NCBI GenBank assembly: GCA_025458545.1
Contig: JALOSH010000091.1
Span: 1 to 8,001 of the forward strand
Source of the DNA: Hydrogenophaga sp.
GTDB taxonomy: Bacteria > Pseudomonadota > Gammaproteobacteria > Burkholderiales > Burkholderiaceae
DNA length: 8,001 nt
Direction: 5' to 3'
Shown here: positions 1 through 5,413 of the stretch, piece by piece
Numbering within the stretch: position 1 is the stretch's first letter
Layout of the letters: each line of letters opens with the position of its first letter
Translations under genes and position numbers: made by a program
Notes under the pieces: model-generated
Databases searched by the model: none
The model's input: the letters and a program-made list of their open reading frames with translations, nothing else
What the model was told of the DNA's origin: nothing

Positions 1-670
1 GGCACATGGGCCCAGCTGTTGGTGATCGCTGTGGCCGCACTGATCGGCCTGGCCTGGATGCAACCTGCCGCCGATGCGGCGCACGAGGCGCTGCCCATGC
101 CGGTGAGCCGCCGGGCCGGTGCCGTGTGGCTGGCGCTGTTCTTCGTGCTGCTGGCCGGTCTGCCGCTGCTGCTGGTGGTGTTCCCGTCGCAGGCGCTGGC
201 GGTGGTGGACGCCTTCTACCGCGCGGGCGCCCTGGTCTTTGGCGGCGGCCATGTGGTGCTGCCGCTGCTGCAGGCCAGCGTGGTGCCCAACGGCTGGGTT
301 GCGAACGACACCTTCCTGGCCGGCTACGGCGCCGCGCAGGCCGCCCAACGGCTGGACCGGTGGTCTGCTCGCGCTGCTGGCCATCTTCGCGCCGGCTTTC
401 CTGCTCATCGCGGGCGCGCTGCCCTTCTGGGACGGCTTGCGCGCCCAGCCCCGCACGCGCGCCGCCCTCATGGGCGTCAACGCCGCGGTCGTCGGCCTGC
501 TGCTGGCCGCGTTGTGGAACCCGGTCATCACCAGCGGCATCCGCGGTGTGGGGGATGCGGTGCTGGCCCTTGCCGCGCTGGTCGCGCTGATGCGCTGGAA
601 GTGGCCGCCGTGGAGCGTGGTGGCGGGTTGTGCGGGGGTGGCGTGGTTACTTGCAGTGACAATGAGTTGA
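1..670 (+). pseudogene. chrA: Chromate transporter ChrA, 3' part, apparently broken by internal deletion/frameshift
   Basis: This is the C-terminal half of a CHR-family inner-membrane chromate transporter; the 5' part lies before the window. From base 1 the reading frame gives hydrophobic helices and the CHR signature GALVFGGGHVVLPLL (about 226-270), then FLAGYGAAQA (about 313-342). In intact ChrA proteins this is followed by a VPGPLFTFAAYLG-like segment, which is absent here. Instead the frame runs into non-ChrA sequence, while the +1 frame resumes with PNGWTGGLLALLAIFAPAF (from about 344) and continues to the normal C-terminus at TGA 668-670. The simplest reading is a deletion of roughly 20 codons, not a multiple of three, at about 338-346. 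It removes a conserved motif and shifts the frame, so no functional transporter is expected. A sequencing or assembly error cannot be excluded, but it would have to remove a whole block and not just one base. Family assignment is firm; pseudogene status is likely. Confidence 0.8.
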
Positions 671-678
671 ACAATACT
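651..678 (+). promoter_or_regulatory. Weak candidate promoter for the gene at 704
   Basis: TTGCAG (651-656) and AATACT (673-678) are 16 nt apart, within and just after the end of chrA. They would give a leader of about 20 nt before the ATG at 704. A tiny inverted repeat, CTCG-ATA-CGAG (685-695), lies in that leader. Both boxes match the sigma70 consensus only partly, so this is a suggestion only. Confidence 0.2.
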
Positions 679-703
679 CGCCGACTCGATACGAGACTCA
701 ACA

Positions 704-1306
704 ATGGTCAACTGGAAAAAGTTTCCCACATGGATTTGGAGAGCATGGCCCGTGATCTTCATGGTGCCCGTGTTTGCATTTCATGCCATTGCGCTTGATT
801 GCTGGGCTACCAAAACAGAGCTGACAAACAAGGTTGTTGGCATGGCGCTGCAGATGGGAGGTGGCCTTCTGATCCTCCACAGCATCAACGACAACCTTGG
901 CTTGTTTCGCGGCCAATCCATCCTTCGGTCCATTTCATCGTGGATCCTTAGTTTCCCAGTCGTTCGCGAAACGATAGTGCTCGAGGCGAACGCTTCGGCA
1001 TCAATGTCGTGGAGCGCTGAAGGCTCCGTTTCTGCAAGAGCGCCCGCGACATCAATCGACGAGCGCATCCAGCATTTGGAAGAAGATCTTGCAGCGCTAA
1101 GGCAACAGATGCAGTGCGACGTCGCGGCCCTCACAGCCTCCGTACGGTCTACAACAACCGCAGCGGAAGAGAAGATCACTCTCACCTCCACGCGTTTGGA
1201 AACCATCTCAAAACAAATCGAGACCGCTGCAGTGGGCGGATTCAAGGTTCAGATTTTTGGTGTCTTCCTCGCTTTGTACGGCGCGGTAACGAGTGTATTT
1301 GCGTAG
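704..1306 (+). CDS. Unrecognised membrane-anchored coiled-coil protein (200 aa)
   Basis: I do not recognise this protein. Visible parts: two hydrophobic segments near the N-terminus (about residues 15-33 and 44-61), a polar stretch rich in Ser and Ala (about 85-115), a long charged helix with heptad-like spacing (about 116-177, beginning SIDERIQHLEEDLAALRQQ), and a last hydrophobic segment (about 178-200, FKVQIFGVFLALYGAV) that ends the protein. This suggests an inner-membrane protein with a coiled-coil domain between the second and third membrane segments. The ATG at 704 is the first start codon after an in-frame stop at 668-670; no good Shine-Dalgarno is seen. Base composition and codons are clearly less GC-rich than in the neighbouring genes (ACA, AAA, ATT and TTT codons are frequent), which suggests transfer from elsewhere. 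It stands alone between a broken chrA and a VOC gene. No function is assigned. Confidence 0.7.
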   Translation: MVNWKKFPTWIWRAWPVIFMVPVFAFHAIALDCWATKTELTNKVVGMALQMGGGLLILHSINDNLGLFRGQSILRSISSWILSFPVVRETIVLEANASASMSWSAEGSVSARAPATSIDERIQHLEEDLAALRQQMQCDVAALTASVRSTTTAAEEKITLTSTRLETISKQIETAAVGGFKVQIFGVFLALYGAVTSVFA

Positions 1307-1345
1307 TGACCGCACTCAGTCAAACCACGAAGGGTGGAACCGTTG

Positions 1346-1376
1346 TTGACTGCCCCCTACCAGACAAACATCTACT
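1346..1376 (+). promoter_or_regulatory. Candidate promoter before the VOC gene
   Basis: TTGACT (1346-1351) is a good -35 match. The best nearby -10 is poor: TCTACT (1371-1376) at a 19-nt spacer, or CATCTA (1369-1374) at 17 nt. It lies in the roughly 100-nt gap between the coiled-coil gene and the VOC gene, about 30 nt before the ATG at 1405. Low confidence. Confidence 0.25.
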
Positions 1377-1404
1377 CAATACCCATACTGATCGTCCAAG
1401 CTCC

Positions 1405-1797
1405 ATGCAACTCGGCTACACCATCGTCTACGTCCCCGACGTCGCGGCCTCGCTGGCTTTTTTTGAACAGGCCTTCGGCCTGCAGCGCCGTTTTCTGCAT
1501 GAAGGTGGCGACTACGGCGAGCTGGACACAGGCGCCACCACGCTGGCCTTCGCCGCGCACGCGCTGGGCGACTTGAATTTCCCGGGCGGCCATGTGCGCG
1601 CGGACACCTCGACCCAGCCGCTGGGTTTCGAGATCGCGCTGGTGACCGGGGACGTACCCGCTGCGCATGCACGGGCACTGGCGGCCGGCGCGCGCGAGCT
1701 CGCCGCGCCAGTGACCAAGCCCTGGGGACAGGTGGTGTCGTACCTGCGCTGCCCCGACGGCGTGCTGGTGGAGCTGTGCACACCGGTGGGCGGCTGA
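1405..1797 (+). CDS. VOC-family (glyoxalase/bleomycin resistance fold) protein
   Basis: A 130-residue cytosolic protein with the paired beta-alpha-beta-beta-beta pattern of the vicinal oxygen chelate superfamily. The first module is YTIVYVPDVAASLAFFEQAFG (about residues 5-25); the second begins at GFEIALVTGDVPAAHARALAAGA (about 74-96) and ends PDGVLVELCTP (117-127). Length is usual for single-domain VOC proteins. Compared with glyoxalase I, the first metal-ligand position is Tyr5 in place of His, the third is Glu76, and the last, Glu124, is kept. It is therefore probably not a classical lactoylglutathione lyase; substrate and metal are unknown. The ATG at 1405 opens directly into the first VOC strand. 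The frame stays open further upstream, but that part resembles no VOC protein. No strong ribosome binding site is visible. Family is firm, function open. Confidence 0.85.
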   Translation: MQLGYTIVYVPDVAASLAFFEQAFGLQRRFLHEGGDYGELDTGATTLAFAAHALGDLNFPGGHVRADTSTQPLGFEIALVTGDVPAAHARALAAGARELAAPVTKPWGQVVSYLRCPDGVLVELCTPVGG

Positions 1798-1803
1798 ACC
1801 TCC

Positions 1804-1824
1804 CCCGCACGGTGGAGATGCGGG
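1804..1824 (+). terminator. Hairpin after the VOC gene
   Basis: CCCGCA (1804-1809) pairs with TGCGGG (1819-1824) around a 9-nt loop, starting 7 nt after the VOC stop codon. The downstream sequence has a few T residues (about 1840-1848) but no immediate T run, so this is at best a weak intrinsic terminator. Confidence 0.25.
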
Positions 1825-1882
1825 CACGATCCGGCACCGTTTCTGCTTGCATCCTGGGCCTCGCCACCCATCGGAGCCCACC

Positions 1883-2209
1883 ATGCCGCAGACCTTCACC
1901 ATGCCCCTGACCTGGCAGCTCGCGCCCAACGCGCTGACGCAGCCCATCCTGCCGAACTGGCAGTTCCACCTGTTCAACGTGAACCTGGGCACCTCGTCCA
2001 ACCCGCGGGTGGAACAGAAGGCGCTGGAGAAGGTGGGCAGTTACGGTCGGCAGATCGGCCACCTGGCCGAGGCGCTGGAGCTGATCGTGATGAAGACGAA
2101 GCTGCTGGAAAGCCCCGACCTGACGCCCGACGAGCGCGACGTGCTGCAGGTCTTCCTGGGCGACGTGTCCACCATCCGGCAGATCAAGGCGTCGTTGTCG
2201 GGCACCTGA
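1883..2209 (+). CDS. Small protein of unknown function (108 aa)
   Basis: I do not recognise the family. The protein has no signal peptide and no membrane segment. The N-terminal third is rich in Pro, Asn and Trp with short hydrophobic stretches (about residues 8-36, including NWQFHLFNVNLG). The rest looks helical: about 42-75 (VEQKALEKVGSYGRQIGHLAEALE and onward) and 82-104. Codon use matches the GC-rich neighbours, and the frame is well organised. I chose ATG 1883 because GGAG (1873-1876) lies 6 nt upstream; an in-frame TTG at 1847 would add 12 unlikely residues. It is convergent with the exported rhodanese gene, with only 15 nt between the two stop codons. It could be a small cytosolic helical protein; no role can be inferred. 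Confidence 0.75.
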   Translation: MPQTFTMPLTWQLAPNALTQPILPNWQFHLFNVNLGTSSNPRVEQKALEKVGSYGRQIGHLAEALELIVMKTKLLESPDLTPDERDVLQVFLGDVSTIRQIKASLSGT

Positions 2210-2224
2210 TCCGCGGCGCGGCGC

Positions 2225-2689
2225 TCAGTGCTTTGCCGGCGCGATGGCCTTGGCCGCGGCGTCGAAGCCGCCCTTGGCCTTCCACTCTTCCATGCCGCCC
2301 TGGAGGATGCGCAGGTTGTCCCAGCCCGCCACGCGCAGGGCAAAACCGGCCTGGGCCGAGAGCGAACCGGTGTTGCAGTAGATCAGTACCGGCTTGTCTT
2401 TGGGAATGGTGTTGCGCTTGGCCAGCACCTGGCGCCAGTCCATGTTGATCGCACCGGGGATGTGGCCCTTGGCGAACTGGCCGGCGTCGCGCGCGTCGAT
2501 GACGATCATCTTCTTCCACTCGTCGGCCGGGATCTGTTCGGCAAAGATCACGCCGCCACCGTAGTCGACGAATTCGAGGTAAGCCTCCATCTCGTCGATG
2601 GCGATGGTCTTGTTGTCAGCGTGGGCAGCGGGCGCCAGCAGCAGGGTGGCGGCGGTGAGGGCGGCGAGCGCCAGCGGGTACGGTTTCAT
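2225..2689 (-). CDS. Exported single-domain rhodanese (sulfurtransferase-like)
   Basis: A 154-residue protein with a signal peptide: Lys2, a hydrophobic core (about 4-20), and a likely cleavage site after AHA (22-24). The mature part is one rhodanese domain: VIDARD (63-68), GHIPGAINM (75-83), the active-site loop VLIYCNTGSLSA with Cys105, then the closing GWDNLRILQGGMEEW (122-136). It is predicted to be periplasmic, carrying a persulfide on Cys105 and passing sulfane sulfur to a thiol acceptor; the donor is unknown. The loop CNTGSLS lacks the Arg/Lys residues typical of thiosulfate:cyanide sulfurtransferases and resembles PspE-like single-domain enzymes only in its start. An extra segment before the first motif (about 26-61, with a GGG turn) is not part of the minimal domain. 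AGGAGA upstream of the ATG is a good ribosome binding site. It lies downstream of the ArsR-rhodanese and sterol desaturase genes, about 100 nt after the latter, and probably has its own promoter. Confidence 0.92.
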   Translation of the reverse strand: MKPYPLALAALTAATLLLAPAAHADNKTIAIDEMEAYLEFVDYGGGVIFAEQIPADEWKKMIVIDARDAGQFAKGHIPGAINMDWRQVLAKRNTIPKDKPVLIYCNTGSLSAQAGFALRVAGWDNLRILQGGMEEWKAKGGFDAAAKAIAPAKH

Positions 2690-2703
2690 GGGGTCTCCTG
2701 TTG

Positions 2704-2737
2704 AAAGTATTTGAACATCATTGATTGCTAATATTTT
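2704..2737 (-). promoter_or_regulatory. AT-rich putative promoter/operator of the exported rhodanese gene
   Basis: An AT-rich island in an otherwise GC-rich region lies directly upstream of the rhodanese ribosome binding site. On the minus strand it reads AATATTAGCAATCAATGATG followed by TTCAAATACTTTCAA. It shares the words TTCAAA and CAATG with the AT-rich island before the ArsR-rhodanese gene, though at different spacing (3 versus 6 nt apart). That hints at a common operator. No clear -35/-10 pair was found. Confidence 0.35.
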
Positions 2738-2777
2738 CCCCGACGGCGGGGCTATGGGCAGGTGTTTCCCCCTGCCC
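2738..2777 (-). terminator. Two tandem hairpins after the sterol desaturase gene
   Basis: GGGCAGG (2756-2762) pairs with CCTGCCC (2771-2777), and CCCCG (2738-2742) pairs with CGGGG (2747-2751). In the direction of transcription they follow the sterol desaturase stop codon (2791) by 14 nt; the second is followed by an A/T-rich stretch but not by a true U run. They could attenuate or end the upstream transcript, so that the rhodanese gene is partly uncoupled. Confidence 0.35.
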
Positions 2778-2790
2778 TGAGGGAACACTG

Positions 2791-3666
2791 TCAGGGCTTC
2801 ACCTCGGCGCCGGGCTCGGCGAAGGGTCGGCGGTTGATGGCGTAGCCGGTGATCTGTCCCCTGAAGGGTAGCGCCAGCATGCCGGGCAGGCGCGCCACCT
2901 CGTGCGGGTCGGTGTGGTCGCGGATGCCGATGGTCATGCCCAGCTGGCCGGCGCGCGGCTGTTCGCGGTATGTGCCGAACAGGCGGTCCCACCAGGTCAG
3001 GTTGAAACCGAAGTTGCTGTTGCTCTCGTCGTCCTCCACCGAATGGTGCACGCGGTGCATGTCGGGTGTGACGAGGAACCACCGCAGCACGCGGTCCACC
3101 GCGGCCGGCAGGCGGATGTTGCCGTGGTTGAAGGTGGCGCAGGCGCTGAGCAAGATTTCGAAGACCACCACCGCCAGCACCGGCGCACCCAGCAGCGCGA
3201 TGGTGGCGAACTTGATGCCCATGGAGAGCACGATCTCCAGCGGGTGGAAGCGCGTGCCGGTGGTGAGGTCGTAGTCGAGGTCGGCGTGGTGCACCCGGTG
3301 CAGCCGCCACAGCACGGGTACCGCGTGCACCATCACGTGCTGCAGCCAGATCACGAAGTCCATCGCCACCACGGCCAGCGGCACCGCCAGCCAGAACGGC
3401 ACAGCGAAATGGTTCAGAAGCCCCCAGCCCTGCTCCACGCCCAGAGCGGCCATGCCGACCGCCGCCATGGGGAACACCAGGCGCACGATCACCGTGTTGA
3501 GCAGCACGATGCCGAGGTTGGCGGTCCAGCGCTGCCGGCGGGTGAGCTTGAGCACCCGGCGCGGCGATGCCAGTTCCCACAGGGCGACGAGCGCAAACAC
3601 GCCGAAGAAGAAGCCCACGCGGATCAGCGGCTCGTGCGCCAACACCCAGGTCTCGAAGGTGTTCAT
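2791..3666 (-). CDS. Sterol desaturase / fatty acid hydroxylase family membrane protein
   Basis: A 291-residue integral membrane protein of the di-iron fatty acid hydroxylase superfamily. Hydrophobic segments lie at about 13-31, 48-75, 88-108 and 150-175. The histidine clusters that bind the two irons are complete: HX3H at His110/His114, HX2HH at His123/126/127, and HX2HH at His204/207/208, with additional His141 and His181. Such enzymes use O2 to hydroxylate or desaturate lipids; the substrate here is unknown, and bacterial members are often not sterol enzymes. The ATG lies 3 nt after the stop codon of the ArsR-rhodanese gene, with GGAG about 9 nt upstream, so the two are almost certainly co-transcribed. 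Length is normal and no key residue is missing. The pairing with a sulfur-sensing regulator and a rhodanese suggests a role linked to sulfur or oxidative stress in the membrane; this is inference. Confidence 0.9.
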   Translation of the reverse strand: MNTFETWVLAHEPLIRVGFFFGVFALVALWELASPRRVLKLTRRQRWTANLGIVLLNTVIVRLVFPMAAVGMAALGVEQGWGLLNHFAVPFWLAVPLAVVAMDFVIWLQHVMVHAVPVLWRLHRVHHADLDYDLTTGTRFHPLEIVLSMGIKFATIALLGAPVLAVVVFEILLSACATFNHGNIRLPAAVDRVLRWFLVTPDMHRVHHSVEDDESNSNFGFNLTWWDRLFGTYREQPRAGQLGMTIGIRDHTDPHEVARLPGMLALPFRGQITGYAINRRPFAEPGAEVKP

Positions 3667-3669
3667 GGC

Positions 3670-4329
3670 TCAGCGCTCCAGCGGCAGGCCGGCGGCCTGC
3701 CACTCGCTCACGCCGTCGCTCACCTTGCGTGCGCGGTAGCCGCGCGCCTGCAGCAGCGCCACGGCTTCGTCGGACAACAGGCAGAACGGACCGCGGCAGT
3801 ACGCCACGATGTCTTTGTCGGGTGGCAACGAGGCCAGGCGTTGCACCACTTCGGCCAGCGGCATGGACCGCGCGAACGGCAGGTGCGCCACGGCGTATTC
3901 GTCGCTCGGGCGCACGTCGATCACCACCACTTCGCCGCGCCGGGCCTGCTCCATCAGCGCCACCCGGTCCAGCGGCGCGAGCTGTTTAGGGTTCGCCGCC
4001 ATCTGGTCGAGCGCCATGCGCAGTTCCAGCAGGTGCTCTTCGGCCACTTCGCGCAACTTCACGCCGAGGCCGGCCACATCGCTCCCGGTCAAGCGGTAGT
4101 GGATGAACTTTCCCTCACGCCGGCCGGCCACCAGGCGCGCGTCGCGCAACGCCTTCAGGTGGGCGCTCGCGAGCTTGATGTCGATGGACAGCTCCAACGC
4201 CAGCGCGTCCACCGTCTTTTCACCCTGCGCCAGCATTTCCAGCAATTCCAGCCGCTTGGGGCTGGCCAGGGCCTTGCCGATGCGGGCCACCTGTTCGTAC
4301 AAGGCTGATTTGAGGCTTCGTTCGTTCAT
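3670..4329 (-). CDS. ArsR-family regulator fused to a C-terminal rhodanese domain
   Basis: A 219-residue DNA-binding protein. Residues 10-82 form the ArsR winged helix: LYEQVARIGKALASPKRLEL, the recognition region ALELSIDIKLASAHLKALRDA (about 44-64), and the wing REGKFIHYRL (71-80). Residues about 120-217 form a rhodanese domain: VVVIDVRPSDEYAVAHLPFA, then the active-site loop AYCRGPFCLLSDEA, closing with SDGVSEWQAAGLPLE. The metal-binding Cys box of ArsR/SmtB is absent; the only cysteines are Cys178 and Cys183 in the rhodanese loop (CX4C). Family knowledge: ArsR proteins such as SqrR/BigR sense persulfides by cysteine pairs in the ArsR fold. Here sensing presumably moved to the rhodanese domain; that is inference. 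It heads the operon with the sterol desaturase. There is no Shine-Dalgarno before the ATG, whose N-terminal position fits the family; the mRNA may be leaderless or use another start. Probably autoregulated through the inverted repeat just upstream. Confidence 0.93.
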   Translation of the reverse strand: MNERSLKSALYEQVARIGKALASPKRLELLEMLAQGEKTVDALALELSIDIKLASAHLKALRDARLVAGRREGKFIHYRLTGSDVAGLGVKLREVAEEHLLELRMALDQMAANPKQLAPLDRVALMEQARRGEVVVIDVRPSDEYAVAHLPFARSMPLAEVVQRLASLPPDKDIVAYCRGPFCLLSDEAVALLQARGYRARKVSDGVSEWQAAGLPLER

Positions 4330-4330
4330 A

Positions 4331-4365
4331 ATTACAATCTAGCGATTGTTTGAATGTAAGCATTG
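4331..4365 (-). promoter_or_regulatory. Putative promoter and operator of the ArsR-rhodanese operon
   Basis: An AT-rich island lies in the divergent intergenic region. CAATC-TAGC-GATTG (4335-4348) is a perfect 5-bp inverted repeat with a 4-nt centre. A wider pair, TTACA (4332-4336) and TGTAA (4355-4359), encloses it. On the minus strand TGTAAT (4336-4331) is a good -10 with a weak -35 TTACAT (4359-4354) at 17 nt. The -10 ends one base before the ATG, so either this is not the real -10 or translation starts further in. A repressor bound to the repeat would cover the promoter. Confidence 0.45.
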
Positions 4366-4475
4366 TATGTTCCCTTCCTTGCACACCGCAAGCGCCACTA
4401 CTGACCCCTCGCGGAGCATTGTCCAGGCCGGTCACAAGCCTTGCGGTCGATCGATGGCCGTGCACACTCGCTGCC
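4366..4475. other. Remaining divergent intergenic region
   Basis: This is the gap between the ArsR-rhodanese operator and the TonB-family gene. It must contain the promoter of the rightward gene, but I found no convincing -35/-10 pair and no ribosome binding site next to the ATG at 4476. The frame is open from 4350 but gives a non-conserved-looking, non-membrane leader, so I treat it as noncoding. Confidence 0.4.
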
Positions 4476-5345
4476 ATGTTTGATCGACAGCAGCGTTGGG
4501 CGATTGCCATGTCGGTGGCCTTGCACCTGGCTGCGGTAGGGGTGCTCGTTTCCGCCTCCCACGTGCCCGTGCGGACACCCGCAGCGCCCCCTGAGGAAAC
4601 CATCCTCACCGTGGTGACGGTTCCACCTGCGCAGCCACCCGAGCCAACGCCACCCGACCCACCAGCACCCCCTGCCGCCGCCGCACGGCCGAGCCGACCT
4701 GCCCCCCGCGCACCCCAGCCCGCCGTGCCGCTCGCCCCCGAGACGACACCCACGACGCAGACGGGGCAGGCCTACATGGACGCGCCACCCGCCCCCTCCG
4801 CCGAGGAATGGGCCCTCGCCGGTACCTACAAGCTCAAGAACAGCAAGCGCTACCGCCACAACTGGGGGCAGCAGGTGCGCAGCATGATGGGCACCGCCCG
4901 CGAAGGCCCTGGGCAGGGCACGGTGCGCTTCCGCATCGAAATCGCACCCAGCGGTGAGCTCGCGCGGCTGGACACCCTGTGGACCACGTCGGCCACGGTC
5001 GAGCAGCGCGCGCGCCAGGCCGTGCAGGCCATGCCACCCCTGCCGCCCACCCCCAACGGCAAGCCCCTGATTTTCGAGAAGACCATCGTATTTGACGCCT
5101 TCACCGCCGAAGCGCCGCCGCTGTACAAAGACGACTGCCTGCCCGATCCGCCGCAGCACGGCAACCGCTTCGTGTGGGACGGCCGGTCTCCCCGGGTCAC
5201 GGCCGAAGCGCCAGAGCCCGAGGCGCTGGACCCGCAGGCCTACGCCGACTGCCTCCAGCAACTGCCACGGGACAGCATCGAGGCCGAAGCCGCCAGCGAC
5301 CAGCGCCAGCTGGAGCAATGGGCCTCTCCCAAGCTGGGGCGATGA
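4476..5345 (+). CDS. TonB-family energy transducer-like protein with extended C-terminus
   Basis: A 289-residue protein with TonB architecture. A short cytoplasmic N-terminus leads into one membrane helix (about 8-27), AIAMSVALHLAAVGVLVSA, containing Ser13 and His17. This matches the S-X3-H pair of E. coli TonB (Ser16/His20) that couples to ExbB/ExbD. A proline-rich periplasmic linker follows (about 33-92), and a TonB-like C-terminal domain spans about 145-207: GTVRFRIEIAPSGELARLDT, later AVQAMPPLPPTPNGKP and FEKTIVFDAF. After the normal TonB end, about 80 further residues (208-289) with Cys221 and Cys259 form an acidic tail I do not recognise; a periplasmic disulfide is possible. The start at 4476 puts the membrane helix at the N-terminus, as expected; an upstream TTG at 4350 would add 42 unlikely residues. 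No exbB/exbD or receptor gene is nearby, so its partner is unknown. It is divergent from the ArsR-rhodanese operon. Confidence 0.8.
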   Translation: MFDRQQRWAIAMSVALHLAAVGVLVSASHVPVRTPAAPPEETILTVVTVPPAQPPEPTPPDPPAPPAAAARPSRPAPRAPQPAVPLAPETTPTTQTGQAYMDAPPAPSAEEWALAGTYKLKNSKRYRHNWGQQVRSMMGTAREGPGQGTVRFRIEIAPSGELARLDTLWTTSATVEQRARQAVQAMPPLPPTPNGKPLIFEKTIVFDAFTAEAPPLYKDDCLPDPPQHGNRFVWDGRSPRVTAEAPEPEALDPQAYADCLQQLPRDSIEAEAASDQRQLEQWASPKLGR

Positions 5346-5354
5346 CGGTACGTG

Positions 5355-5384
5355 GAGGCCATCCGCCTCGGCGCTAGCGGCCTC
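5355..5384. terminator. Inverted repeats between convergent genes
   Basis: GAGGCC (5355-5360) can pair with GGCCTC (5379-5384), or alternatively GAGGC (5355-5359) with GCCTC (5365-5369). They lie between the convergent TonB-like and HAD genes and could act in both directions. There is no T run on either strand, so confidence is low. Confidence 0.25.
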
Positions 5385-5413
5385 TGTGCAGCCCCTGACG
5401 AAGGCTCGTTTCA

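Noticed and set aside
19..798. A 259-residue read-through of the first chrA frame as a separate intact protein
   Set aside because: After about 340 it is an out-of-frame translation of the remaining chrA and of the start of the next gene.
1376..2062. Minus-strand open frames opposite the VOC and small-protein genes
   Set aside because: Arg/Pro/Ala-rich shadows with no motifs; the plus-strand frames are clearly coding.
2225..3703. A 492-residue open frame on the minus strand that seems to fuse an upstream protein to the exported rhodanese
   Set aside because: Its first two thirds are an out-of-frame shadow of the sterol desaturase gene (Arg/Pro/His-rich, no motifs). The rhodanese has its own signal peptide, ATG and strong ribosome binding site at 2689.
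2902..4308. A 468-residue open frame on the plus strand opposite the desaturase and ArsR genes
   Set aside because: His/Gln/Val/Arg-rich antisense shadow without any domain; the opposite strand carries clear protein families.
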